Shown: positions 1 through 7,687, numbered from the stretch's first letter. The stretch is 16,250 nt of DNA from Candidatus Kuenenia stuttgartensis (GCA_945861365.1 CAMAUH010000032.1:1-16250), one strand, 5' to 3'. Numbers and translations: made by a program. Notes: a model not told the origin generated them from the letters alone.

Positions 1-65
1 CGCACGCCGGCGAAGCCGCCGCCCAGTACGAGCACGTCCGCGGTCTGATCGACGATTTCAGTCAT
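1..65 (-). CDS. N-terminus of an FAD/NAD(P)-dependent oxidoreductase (partial)
   Basis: Only the first 21 codons are inside the window; the gene runs off the left edge. The start is ATG at 65-63. A short leader is followed by a hydrophobic beta strand running into the dinucleotide-binding loop GGGFAG (residues 15-20), the usual N-terminal Rossmann signature of flavoprotein oxidoreductases. This shows that a flavin or nicotinamide nucleotide is probably bound; substrate and subfamily cannot be told from 21 residues. The start codon sits inside the end of the upstream methyltransferase gene: ATGACTGA holds this ATG and, in another frame, the methyltransferase TGA stop, an 8-base overlap. That implies translational coupling, so the two are probably co-transcribed. 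Confidence 0.65.
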   Translation of the reverse strand, partial: MTEIVDQTADVLVLGGGFAGV

Positions 66-1356
66 GCGTGGAGTCCGGCGAGCATAGGGGTGCTTCGCGG
101 GCGAACGCGGGCTTCGTTGCCTCCGGCTGGCCTTCGCGCTCTATCGGCAGATCCGCCGTGGCGCGTTCGATCGACTTGCGGGCCGCCGCCGCGTCGGCGC
201 GGGCGTTCGCCGGCCGCGTTCGGTCGATGCGCAGCACGAACTCGACGTTGCGCGGGCGCGCCGACGGCCGCGTCGGGCTGGTGCGGTAGCGCTTGTAGCT
301 CTGCGCGTGCACGGTCAGCGCGCCGTGTTCGGCGGCGGTCTCCAGCAACTGCCCGAGCGGGATCGTGCCGTCGGTGCTGTAGCTGACCAGCACGTGCGGG
401 GCTCCGAGTGACGTGAGCAGGGCTGCGAACGCATCGGCGGCAGCACTGCGGCGATTCCAGTCGCTGCGGCGTTGTTGCCAGTCGGGGCGGATGCCGGCGC
501 GCGCGCCGCGCTGCGTCGGTGGGGGCAGCGTGGGCTTGTCCCATTGCACCAGCGAGTTCAGCACGTGGTAGTTGCTCGCGTACGGATGCTGGTTGTACGG
601 CGGGTCGACGTAGACGACGTCGGCGCGAACGGGCAGTGCTTCCGTCAGCTGCGCGGCATCGGCGGTGAGCACGTGATGGCGCCGGCCGTTGGCGAGGAAG
701 CGCGCCGGCTGCAGCACGAGGTCGGCGAGGATGCGATGCAGCGCGGTGCCGTTCTTGCCGCCCCAGCCGGCGTGGAAGCCCTTGAACACGCCGCTGGTGT
801 TGGCGAGCCAGCTGGCCTGGTACAGCAGCGGCGACAGCAGGCAGCACGCGGCGGCGTCGTCGGCGAGGCCGTCGTGCTGCCAGCGCGCGATCTGCTCGCG
901 GATCGCGTCGAGGCGGCGGCCGGTGGCGCGGCGGTAGAAGAGCCGCTCGGTGCGCGGGTCGGGTGCGCTGTCGTCGGCCGGGCACAGCGTGTCGGCGACC
1001 CAGCCGTCGATGCCCGGCAGCGCGTTCAACGTCGCGATCGCGTGGTCGTAGCCGCCGAGTTGGGGCAGTGCCGGTGCTGCATCGCAGGCGATCGCCGCGG
1101 TCGCCAGCACGCGCGCGTACGGTTCCCAGTCGTTGGCGACGACCGCGAAGCCGAGCTGCTTGGCGAAGCGCGCGACGACGCCGCTGCCGGTGAACGCATC
1201 GACGAACGTCGCGGTGGTGGGATCCACGCCGGTCGCCGCGATCGCCTCGCCGAGCAGCGGCAGCAGGTGCCGCTTGTTGCCGAGGTACGGGATCAGCTGG
1301 TGGAAGACGTACTCGTCGGTGGTGCGGGCGCGGTGGCGGCTCGGGTGGTAGCGCAC
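58..1356 (-). CDS. DNA adenine-N6 methyltransferase, D12 class (Dam-like)
   Basis: Predicted to move a methyl group from S-adenosylmethionine to N6 of adenine in a DNA target site; the recognition sequence cannot be read from the protein. Counting from a GTG start at 1356, the family order is intact: IPYLGNKRHLL at 22-32, the SAM-binding FVDAFTGSG at 51-59 (FxGxG type), an acidic strand end AND at 74-76, and catalytic DPPYNQHPYASNYH from D251. The C-terminal SYKRYRTS and NVEFVLR strands also fit. The last 40 or so residues are charged and unaligned. The start is uncertain: no Shine-Dalgarno site is visible, but conserved sequence begins around residue 20 and no better in-frame ATG or GTG lies closer. 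No restriction endonuclease is visible in the window. The stop overlaps the next gene's ATG. Confidence 0.88.
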   Translation of the reverse strand: MRYHPSRHRARTTDEYVFHQLIPYLGNKRHLLPLLGEAIAATGVDPTTATFVDAFTGSGVVARFAKQLGFAVVANDWEPYARVLATAAIACDAAPALPQLGGYDHAIATLNALPGIDGWVADTLCPADDSAPDPRTERLFYRRATGRRLDAIREQIARWQHDGLADDAAACCLLSPLLYQASWLANTSGVFKGFHAGWGGKNGTALHRILADLVLQPARFLANGRRHHVLTADAAQLTEALPVRADVVYVDPPYNQHPYASNYHVLNSLVQWDKPTLPPPTQRGARAGIRPDWQQRRSDWNRRSAAADAFAALLTSLGAPHVLVSYSTDGTIPLGQLLETAAEHGALTVHAQSYKRYRTSPTRPSARPRNVEFVLRIDRTRPANARADAAAARKSIERATADLPIEREGQPEATKPAFAREAPLCSPDSTHD

Positions 1357-1482
1357 GGGAAGAACGGCAGTCTGGCGGAGGCACCCGGCCGCGGGCCATG
1401 GATTCGTGTTGTCCGCCTTTCGTCTCGCGGAGCCTGGTCGCTCCTTCGGCTCCCCTGCATCCGTAGCATCCGCCCCTCTCCC
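1357..1482. promoter_or_regulatory. Divergent intergenic region between methyltransferase and M14 peptidase
   Basis: This 126-base gap lies between two genes read outward, so it should hold promoters for both. The only hint of a promoter is TAGCAT at 1464-1469, a TAnnnT-type -10 element 13 bases before the peptidase ATG; no convincing -35 box precedes it. The gap also has GGAGCC (1429-1434), which can pair with GCTCC at 1440-1444 or with GGCTCC at 1448-1453, two mutually exclusive short hairpins. Nothing convincing is seen for the methyltransferase side. Confidence 0.25.
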
Positions 1483-4173
1483 ATGGCCCTGCGCAGCACC
1501 CTCGTCCCGTTCCTGCTCGCCGCGTCGCTGTTCGCCCCCGCGTCGCGCGCGCAGATCCCGAGTCCGGTCGAGTTCCTCGGCCACGAAGTCGGCGCCGACT
1601 ACCGGTTGTGCAACTACACCGACATGGTGCGCTACTTCCGCGCGATCGCCGACAAGAGCGACCGCATGCGCATCGTCGACATCGGGCCGACCAGCTACGG
1701 CCAGCGCATGCTGATGATGGTCATCAGTTCGCCGAAGAACCTGGCGAACCTCGAACGGCTGCGCGAGATCAGCGTCACGCTGGCGCGCGGCCGCGTCGAC
1801 GCGCCGAAGGCGAAGGAACTGGCGGCGGAGGGTCGTGCGTTCGTGTGGATCGATGCCGGCCTGCACGCCACCGAGGCGATCGCCGGCCAGAACATCATCG
1901 AAGCGATCTGGCAGATGAACTCGCGCGGCGACGACGAGGTGATGCGCATCCTCGACGAGGTCGTGCTGCTGGCGTGCCCGGTCAATCCCGACGGCTACGA
2001 ACTGGTCGCCAACGCCTACCGCGCGACGCGCCGCGACGGTGGGGCCGGCAGCATGACGATCCCGGTGCTGTACCAGCGCTACATCGGGCACGACAACAAC
2101 CGCGACTTCTACGCGTGCAACCAGCTCGAGGCGCAGAACACCAACCGCGTCTTCTACCGCGAGTGGTGTCCGCAGATCGTCTACAACCACCACCAGACCG
2201 CGCCGGCGAACACGATCATCTTCACGCCGCCGTTCCGCGATCCGCACAACTACCTCGTCGACCCGATGGTGGTGCGCGGCATCGAGATCGTCAGCGCGCA
2301 CATGAACCAGCGCTTCGCCGCCGAGGGCAAGCCCGGCGTCATCTCGCGCAGTGGCGCGCCCTACTCGGGTTGGTGGAACGGGGGCCTGCGCTCGACGAAC
2401 TACTTCCACAACGTCATCGGCATCCTGACCGAGAGCTTCGGTCGGCCGGAGCCGACGCCGATCCGCCAGCCGCTCGAGCGGCGCTTGCCGTACGGCGACT
2501 ATCCGGACCCGGTGCCGGCGCAGATCTGGCACGCGCGGCAGACCGTCGAGTACCTGCAGACCGCGAACTTCGCGATCCTCGACTACGCGGCGCGCTACCG
2601 CCGCGAACTGCTGCGCGACATCTGGACGATGGCGAGCCGCGCGATCGAACGCGGCCGCCGCGACCACTGGACGCCGACGCCGTTCCTGGCCGAAGCGAGC
2701 AAGCGCCGCGACGACCCGGACGCGGTGTGGAAGGACCCGGCGCTGCGCGATCCGCGCGCCTACGTGCTGCGCAGCGACCAGCCGGATTGGAGCGCCGCGC
2801 AACGCCTGGTGCGCGCGCTGCAGCGCTGCGGCGTCGAGGTGCATCGCGCGACGGCGGCGTTCCCGATGAATGGCGTCACGATGCCGGCGGGTTCGTTCGT
2901 CGTGCGATGCGACCAGGCCTACCGCGCGCACGTGCTCGACCAGTTCGAGCCGCAGTGGCATCCCGACGACATCAAGGACGGCAAGCCGGTCGCGCCGTAC
3001 GACGCGGCAGGCTGGACGCTGGCGATGCAGTTCGACGTGCAGGTCGAGCGCACGTTCGAAGGCCTCGACGGTCCGTTCGAACTGCTGCCCGACTTCCCCG
3101 GCTTCGCGCCGGCCGAAGCGCCGCAAGCGCGTTCGCGCGCGTGGTCGGAGTGGGCGATCGATGCGCGCGACAGCCACGCGGTGCTCGCGGTCAATCGCGT
3201 GCTGGCGGCTGGCGGCAAGGTCAGCTTCGGCAACGGCACGTTCCGCGTCGGCCAGTCGCCGGCGGAGCAGGCCCTGCTGGCGACGCTGGCGAAGGAGCAC
3301 TCGGTGCGCACCGTCGAGGTCGGCGGCGGCACCGGCGTGCCGCTGAAGCCGGTGCGCCTCGGCTTGTTCGACACCTTCGGCGGCAACATGCCGACCGGCT
3401 GGGATCAGTGGCTGCTGCAGGAGTTCGGCTTCCCGGTGCAGCAGGTGTGGGGCGATCGCGTCGAGGCCGGTGATCTCGGTCGCGACTACGACGCGCTGGT
3501 GTTCCACACCGGGCTGCCGGGGCCGCGCGACCTGCAGCGCGCCGCGCAACGCCGCGACGAGCAGCCGCAGAGCCTCGCCGAGCTGAAGGCGGCACTGCCG
3601 AAGTTCGAGGACTGGAGCAACCTCGAGTCGCGCGCGACGCGGCTCACCGCCGAGAAGTCGCTGCCGGCACTGCGCCAGTTCGTCGAGCAGGGCGGCACGT
3701 TGATCGCGATGGGCGGCGAGGTCGACAAGGTCGTGCGCCACTTCGAGCTGCCGATCCAGGTCGGCGTGCACGTGAAGGACGCGACCGCGGAAGGCGGCGA
3801 ACGGCGCGCGCGGCGCGAGGAGTTCTACGTGCCCGGTTCGCTGCTGGCGATCGAGGTCGACACCGCGCATCCGATCGCGCGCGGCTGCTCGCGCGAACTC
3901 GCGGCGATGGTCGATGGCGATTCGCAGATCCTCGCGGTCACCGACCCGAAGGCGAAGATCGACGTCGTCGCGCGCTACCGCGGCATGGACACGCTGGTCA
4001 GCGGCTGGGCGATCGGCCAGGAGTACCTGGTCGGCAAGGCCGCCGTGCTGGTCGTGCACCGCGGCCGCGGCCGCATCGTGCTGTTCGGCGCCGACGTCTC
4101 CTACCGCGGCCAGCCGCTCGGCACCTTCAAGATGCTGTTCCACGCGATCCTGACCGCCGGCGAGGGCCGGTGA
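1483..4173 (+). CDS. Exported M14-type zinc metallopeptidase with glutamine-amidotransferase-like C-terminal part
   Basis: An 896-residue protein probably acting outside the cytoplasm on peptides or cell-wall peptides; the substrate is unknown. The signal peptide is residues 1-23 (hydrophobic core, SRA|Q cleavage). The carboxypeptidase-type zinc site is visible: HATE at 128-131 (H and E ligands), NPDGYE at 168-173, a GHDNNRDF block at 202-209, the third-ligand region YNHHQT at 234-239, and the catalytic glutamate in LTESFG, E317. Residues from about 620 onward (RLGLFDTFGG, later FVEQGGTLIAMGG) resemble the class I amidotransferase-like domain found at the C-terminus of long M14 relatives. The start was chosen because it opens directly with the signal peptide; CTCTCCC, not a Shine-Dalgarno site, precedes it. 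A strong hairpin follows 11 bases after the stop, so it may be transcribed alone. Confidence 0.88.
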   Translation: MALRSTLVPFLLAASLFAPASRAQIPSPVEFLGHEVGADYRLCNYTDMVRYFRAIADKSDRMRIVDIGPTSYGQRMLMMVISSPKNLANLERLREISVTLARGRVDAPKAKELAAEGRAFVWIDAGLHATEAIAGQNIIEAIWQMNSRGDDEVMRILDEVVLLACPVNPDGYELVANAYRATRRDGGAGSMTIPVLYQRYIGHDNNRDFYACNQLEAQNTNRVFYREWCPQIVYNHHQTAPANTIIFTPPFRDPHNYLVDPMVVRGIEIVSAHMNQRFAAEGKPGVISRSGAPYSGWWNGGLRSTNYFHNVIGILTESFGRPEPTPIRQPLERRLPYGDYPDPVPAQIWHARQTVEYLQTANFAILDYAARYRRELLRDIWTMASRAIERGRRDHWTPTPFLAEASKRRDDPDAVWKDPALRDPRAYVLRSDQPDWSAAQRLVRALQRCGVEVHRATAAFPMNGVTMPAGSFVVRCDQAYRAHVLDQFEPQWHPDDIKDGKPVAPYDAAGWTLAMQFDVQVERTFEGLDGPFELLPDFPGFAPAEAPQARSRAWSEWAIDARDSHAVLAVNRVLAAGGKVSFGNGTFRVGQSPAEQALLATLAKEHSVRTVEVGGGTGVPLKPVRLGLFDTFGGNMPTGWDQWLLQEFGFPVQQVWGDRVEAGDLGRDYDALVFHTGLPGPRDLQRAAQRRDEQPQSLAELKAALPKFEDWSNLESRATRLTAEKSLPALRQFVEQGGTLIAMGGEVDKVVRHFELPIQVGVHVKDATAEGGERRARREEFYVPGSLLAIEVDTAHPIARGCSRELAAMVDGDSQILAVTDPKAKIDVVARYRGMDTLVSGWAIGQEYLVGKAAVLVVHRGRGRIVLFGADVSYRGQPLGTFKMLFHAILTAGEGR

Positions 4174-4184
4174 ACGTCCCGCAG

Positions 4185-4216
4185 GCCCGGAGTTTCGCCA
4201 TGCGAAGTTGCCGGGC
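4185..4216 (+). terminator. Strong hairpin after the M14 peptidase gene
   Basis: The stem pairs 4185-4190 (GCCCGG) with 4211-4216 (CCGGGC) and then 4191-4198 with 4202-4209, around a three-base CAT loop; the only interruption is a single bulged G at 4210, with two G-T wobbles in the inner arm. This gives 14 base pairs starting 11 bases past the peptidase stop. It is followed by TACCTTCGTCC rather than a clean T run, so it is at best a weak Rho-independent terminator, or an mRNA 3'-end stabiliser. Confidence 0.55.
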
Positions 4217-4222
4217 TACCTT
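4217..4222 (+). promoter_or_regulatory. Possible -10 element of the DUF2911-like gene
   Basis: TACCTT (TAnnnT form) lies directly after the hairpin and 36 bases before the ATG at 4259. It resembles the TAGCAT seen before the M14 peptidase gene. No matching -35 box is evident at the usual spacing, so the call rests on position and a short match only. Confidence 0.2.
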
Positions 4223-4258
4223 CGTCCGCTACCGCCTCACTGCTCGCCACCGGTTCCC

Positions 4259-5119
4259 ATGATGCAACGCACCCTCGTACTGCTGGTCCCCTTCGTTCTC
4301 GCCGCCACCGCCACCGCCCAGAAGCCGACGCTCGAATGGCAGAAGCGTTCGACGACGATCGACTACGGCTCGGTGCCGGTCGGCAACCACTCGCTCGCCG
4401 AACTGCCGATCGGCCAGTCGTGGCGCCTCGGCGCCAACCAGCAGACCGTGTGGCGCACGCTGGTTCCCGTGATCGCGGGCGACCGCGTGCTGGCGCCCGG
4501 CAACTACGTGATCATGCTGAACCGCGTCGGCGAGGCGAGCTGCGCCATCGCCGTCGGCAGCGAGTTCCGCGTCGAAGGACCGCTCAACAAGCTCGACAAG
4601 CCTGCCAAGAAGCTCGTCATCGACCTGCCGAAGAACGGCGCGGCCGTGAACGGCAACCAGCCGGCGAACTTCGTCGTGCAGTTCGGCGAGCACGAGTGGA
4701 AGGGCGCGTTCACCGTGCCGGGCAACAAGACCGTCAGCGTCGGCGCGTGGAAGCTCACGGTGTTCAGCCTGCCGGCTGCCCACATCGACGGCCGCGGCAA
4801 GACCGAGGCGCCGATCGCGGCGCTGTCGAAGGACGACAAGGAGGGCTGGAACCTCTTCGTCGGCGACAGCGAAGCGAAGCTGGTGCCTTGGCCGCAGGTC
4901 GGTTCCGGCATGCCCGGCGCGCCGGCCGCGACGCCGGACCCGTCGCTGACGACGACGGGCAAGGTCGAAGCGAGCGAGATCAAGATCGACGGCGAGAAGC
5001 CGGTGGTCGAACTGGTGTCGGCGAAGCTGACCAAGGGCTCGCTGGTGGTCGAACTCGCCAGCGGCAAGGGCGGCCTGCGCGTCACCGTTCCGGAGCCGAA
5101 GGGCAAGGCCGGCAAGTAG
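4259..5119 (+). CDS. Exported DUF2911-like protein
   Basis: A 286-residue protein of unknown biochemical role, probably periplasmic or secreted. Two ATG codons stand side by side (4259 and 4262); either opens a good signal peptide (residues 1-20, ATATA|Q). Mature residues 33-60 read TTIDYGS ... WRLGAN, followed by an LAPGNYVIML strand. This matches what I know of the DUF2911 family pattern: an IDY strand, W-R-x-G-A-N, then an L-x-x-G-x-Y strand. The C-terminal third (after about residue 215) has a Pro/Ala/Thr-rich linker and a Lys/Glu-rich beta segment that I do not recognise. An in-frame ATG at 4208 was rejected because it would bury the signal peptide. No Shine-Dalgarno site is seen. DUF2911 is only a family name and gives no function; the assignment is by motif memory. 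Confidence 0.72.
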   Translation: MMQRTLVLLVPFVLAATATAQKPTLEWQKRSTTIDYGSVPVGNHSLAELPIGQSWRLGANQQTVWRTLVPVIAGDRVLAPGNYVIMLNRVGEASCAIAVGSEFRVEGPLNKLDKPAKKLVIDLPKNGAAVNGNQPANFVVQFGEHEWKGAFTVPGNKTVSVGAWKLTVFSLPAAHIDGRGKTEAPIAALSKDDKEGWNLFVGDSEAKLVPWPQVGSGMPGAPAATPDPSLTTTGKVEASEIKIDGEKPVVELVSAKLTKGSLVVELASGKGGLRVTVPEPKGKAGK

Positions 5120-5152
5120 CCCCGATCGGCGAGAACGTGGAGGATTCGCGGA

Positions 5153-5169
5153 CGCGCCGCGTTGGCGCG
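5153..5169 (+). other. GC-rich hairpin between two exported-protein genes
   Basis: CGCGCC (5153-5158) pairs perfectly with GGCGCG (5164-5169) around a five-base loop, 33 bases after one stop and 26 bases before the next ATG (5196). There is no T run. It could slow transcription or protect an upstream mRNA end, or it could be chance in such GC-rich DNA. Confidence 0.3.
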
Positions 5170-5195
5170 CGCCCGTTCCCCACACGATCCCGCCG

Positions 5196-6158
5196 ATGAT
5201 CCGCAGCACGCTCGCGTTCGCCCTCTCGACCCTCGCCCTGTTCGCGCAGGAGCCCACCAAGCCCACAGCGCCGCCCGCTGCCGCGGTGCCGTTGCCGGCG
5301 GCCAATTCGCCGGAGGCCGCCAAGGTGGTCGAGCAGGCGATCGCGAAGATGGCCGCCTATGGCCGCGGTTCGTTCTCGACGAGCGAGAGCCAGGACGCGG
5401 CGATGATGCGCGGTGCCGGCATGCCGTTCGGCGGTGGCGACACCGAGGTGAAGGGCGGTTGGCACCGTGAGGTCGTGTGGGGCGAGCACGACGGTAGCGA
5501 CTACGTGAAGGCGAACGGCCGCATGCTGGCCAAGGTCGGCGATGGCTGGAAGCTGCGCGCCAGCAAGCTCGGGGCGGGCAAGCCGGCGCCGTTCACGCTC
5601 GACCCGGCGCTGTTGTTCGCGCTGCTGCAGGAACTGCCCGCTGAAGCGCGCGCCGTCGTGCACGTCGAAGCCGGCGAGGTCGCCAGCAAGCCGGTGACGA
5701 TCCTGTCGCTGCAACTCGACGGGGATGCCGCGACCGAGTTCATGGACAGCGGTGTGCTGCCGGCGGCCGGTGGCGGTGGCTTCGTGATGTTCGGCGGCGT
5801 GGGCGGCATGCCGATGCCGCAGGTCGACCACACGGTCTACCTGGCGTTCTCCATCGACGAGTCCGGCGACGTGCTGCGCTTCGCGGCGAAGGTCTACGAG
5901 AAGAACGGCATGTTCGGCGGCATGCAGGTCGCGATCGCCGTGAACGGCCAGGGCGTGGTCGAAGAAGAGAAAGAGGATGAGAAGGAGGAGGAAGAAGAGA
6001 AGGCTGACGCCCCTGTGGTGTGGAAGAAGGGCTTCCCGAAGCGGAAGCCGGCCAAGGACGAGTCGGTGGTGACGTTCCGGGCCGACTTCAGCAAGCTCGG
6101 CCGCGCCGAGCCGCCGCAGCTCGGCGACAAGGAGAAGGCGCTGTTGCGGTTGCACTGA
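5196..6158 (+). CDS. Unrecognised exported protein with an acidic Glu/Lys tract
   Basis: I do not recognise this 320-residue protein. It has a clear signal peptide (residues 1-17, LFA|Q), then a Pro/Ala-rich linker, a helix (EAAKVVEQAIAKMAAYG, about 37-53), and a mainly beta-stranded body with tryptophans (GGWHREVVW, DGWKLR). Gly/Met-rich loops occur at about 74-82 and 190-205. Residues 256-269 form a charged run of ten Glu, three Lys and one Asp, unlike the rest of the protein, followed by a basic WKKGFPKRKP segment. The body loosely recalls lipoprotein-carrier or substrate-binding folds, but no motif supports that. No Shine-Dalgarno site precedes the ATG; the start is set by the signal peptide. 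The hemerythrin-like gene starts four bases after the stop, so the two are probably one operon. Confidence 0.75.
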   Translation: MIRSTLAFALSTLALFAQEPTKPTAPPAAAVPLPAANSPEAAKVVEQAIAKMAAYGRGSFSTSESQDAAMMRGAGMPFGGGDTEVKGGWHREVVWGEHDGSDYVKANGRMLAKVGDGWKLRASKLGAGKPAPFTLDPALLFALLQELPAEARAVVHVEAGEVASKPVTILSLQLDGDAATEFMDSGVLPAAGGGGFVMFGGVGGMPMPQVDHTVYLAFSIDESGDVLRFAAKVYEKNGMFGGMQVAIAVNGQGVVEEEKEDEKEEEEEKADAPVVWKKGFPKRKPAKDESVVTFRADFSKLGRAEPPQLGDKEKALLRLH

Positions 6159-6162
6159 GCGG

Positions 6163-6666
6163 GTGCGCCCGCGCATCGTGGAGCGCGTGAACGACCACGA
6201 TCTGGCCAGCGCGATGATGGGCCTGCACGACGAGCTGGCGCGCACGTTCTTCGCGCACCAGGTGGCGCTGCTCGATCGCGACTTCGCGACCGCCGCGCGT
6301 CATCTCGCCGCCTACCGCGAGCACCTGTTCGCGCACGCTGCCGACGAGGAAGCGATGGTGCTGCCTCGCTACGTCGAGCTCGGTGGCGACGCGACCGATG
6401 CGCCGGTGAAGCTGTTCCTCGGCGAGCACCGCAACCTGCGCACGTTCGTCGACGACTTCGTGGTGCGGGTGCGCGCGCTGTGCGAACGGCGCGACGATGC
6501 AGCGCTGCTGGAGCTGTTCGATCGCCAGGCGACGTTCAAGAACCTGGTGCTGCACCACGATCTGCGCGAACGGAACCTGCTGTATCCGTTCCTGGCGGCG
6601 CGGATGGCGCGGGAGGAGCAGGTGCGGGTGTTGGCGGGGCGGTCGTACGCGGGTGGAGCTGGCTGA
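6163..6666 (+). CDS. Hemerythrin-like HHE-domain protein
   Basis: A 167-residue (or slightly shorter) cytoplasmic four-helix-bundle protein expected to bind a di-iron centre and sense or carry oxygen, nitric oxide or iron. Candidate ligands are in the usual order: H22 (GLHDEL), H58 with E62 (FAHAADEE), H89 (GEHRNL), and H131/H132 with E136 (LHHDLRERNLLYP). The last block is the best family signature. Three in-frame GTG starts (6163, 6178, 6187) are possible and no ATG precedes the first helix; I chose the first, four bases after the upstream stop, as a tight operon would suggest. Coupling to an exported protein of unknown role does not explain its job. Relatives act in oxygen sensing, nitrosative stress and iron-sulfur repair; which applies here is unknown. 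Confidence 0.82.
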   Translation: MRPRIVERVNDHDLASAMMGLHDELARTFFAHQVALLDRDFATAARHLAAYREHLFAHAADEEAMVLPRYVELGGDATDAPVKLFLGEHRNLRTFVDDFVVRVRALCERRDDAALLELFDRQATFKNLVLHHDLRERNLLYPFLAARMAREEQVRVLAGRSYAGGAG

Positions 6667-6680
6667 CGCGGCTCGGGTTG

Positions 6681-6700
6681 CTCGAAAGCGTGCTTCCGAG
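6681..6700. terminator. Hairpin between convergent genes
   Basis: CTCGAAAG (6681-6688) pairs with CTTCCGAG (6693-6700) around a four-base CGTG loop, with one A-C mismatch. It lies in the 49-base gap between the ends of the hemerythrin-like gene and the beta-propeller gene, where a two-way terminator is expected. There is no T run on either side. Confidence 0.4.
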
Positions 6701-6715
6701 TCGCCCCTGTCGCCG

Positions 6716-7687
6716 TCACCGCAAGCTCTGCACGTCGAGCAGCAGCGAGTTGGACACCGAGTCGCCGAAGCGGTCGTGCGCGTCGAGCGTCCACACCACG
6801 CGCTTGTCCTTCGGATCGATCTCGACCAGCACCGGCTGGCCCTTGCCCGCGTGGCAGTTGCCGATCACGTAGTGGCCGTTGCCCAGCACCTCGAGCGTCG
6901 TCACCCACGCGAGCACGATGCCGGGCAGGTCGCGCTGCTGCAGCGACCACACGATGTCGCCCTTGGCGTTCACCTCGAGCACCGAGTGGCCGTTGCCGGT
7001 CGCGACGAGCGTGTTGCCCGACGGCAGCCGCAGCGCGCCGAACACCTGGTTGCCGAACGCTTCCGGCCCATGCCCGCCCTTCGCTTCCTTGCCGAACATC
7101 GGCACCGCGAACTCCCACACCACCTTGCCGCTCGTGCCGTCGTACTCGCGCACGGCGCCGTCGCCTTCGTGGCACGCGAGCACGTTGCCGTTGCCCAGAC
7201 GCCGCACGAGGCGCGTGTCGCGGTGGGCATCGGGCGCCTTCACCGACAGCGGCAGCGTGTGCAGCAGCTTGCCCGTGCGATCGATCGTGATGCAGCGCGA
7301 CGGGCCGCTCTCGGCGACCAGCAGGTTGCCATCGGCGAGCGGCACGAACGCGTGCACTTCGACGCGCTTGCCGGCGTTGCCGTTCTCCTTGGCCGCGTCG
7401 TAGCTCCACACGACCTTCTTCGTCGCGGGATCGATCTCGACGACGCGCGTCATCTTCTCCTGCACCATCACGTGCCCGTTGGCGAGGCGATGCACGTCGT
7501 GGATGCCGCCCCACGGCATCTCCCATTCGACCTCGCCGCGCAGGTCGAGGATCGCGAGGCGGCCGTTGCCTTGCAGCAGTACGCGGTGGCCGGCGGGTGT
7601 TGGGGTGGCCGGCGCGGCGGGGGCGGCGGGCGTCTGGGCGAGCAGCGCGAATGGGAGGAACGCGACGGTGAGCAGCGATCGCAGCAT
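6716..7687 (-). CDS. Exported PQQ-like beta-propeller repeat protein
   Basis: A 323-residue exported protein predicted to fold as a beta-propeller; such proteins usually bind ligands or partners, and some are enzymes, but no catalytic motif is visible. The signal peptide covers residues 1-17 (LLA|Q), followed by an Ala/Pro-rich linker to about residue 32. Blades are marked by recurring strand pairs: NGHVMVQ (70-76), DGNLLVAE (119-126), NGNVLACHE (166-174), SGNTLVAT (223-230) and NGHYVIGN (270-277). These alternate with a V-V-W strand (KVVW at 91, KVVWEF at 188, IVW at 245, RVVW at 296). The closing segment DRFGDSVSNSLLLDV is typical of this group. The ATG at 7687 is chosen because the signal peptide begins there; the frame stays open far upstream, but that part is antisense to the next gene. 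Confidence 0.82.
   Translation of the reverse strand: MLRSLLTVAFLPFALLAQTPAAPAAPATPTPAGHRVLLQGNGRLAILDLRGEVEWEMPWGGIHDVHRLANGHVMVQEKMTRVVEIDPATKKVVWSYDAAKENGNAGKRVEVHAFVPLADGNLLVAESGPSRCITIDRTGKLLHTLPLSVKAPDAHRDTRLVRRLGNGNVLACHEGDGAVREYDGTSGKVVWEFAVPMFGKEAKGGHGPEAFGNQVFGALRLPSGNTLVATGNGHSVLEVNAKGDIVWSLQQRDLPGIVLAWVTTLEVLGNGHYVIGNCHAGKGQPVLVEIDPKDKRVVWTLDAHDRFGDSVSNSLLLDVQSLR

Noticed and set aside
62..1399. An alternative minus-strand frame over the methyltransferase opening with an ATG
   Set aside because: Arg/Pro-rich translation with no motif; the frame ending at 58 contains FxGxG and DPPY.
1357..4143. A very long open minus-strand frame antisense to the M14 peptidase, continuous with the methyltransferase frame
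   Set aside because: Its translation is Arg/Ala/Val/His-rich with no motifs, as expected when a GC-rich gene is read backwards, while the plus strand encodes a full M14 peptidase with signal peptide and zinc ligands. Only the part to about 1356 is real.
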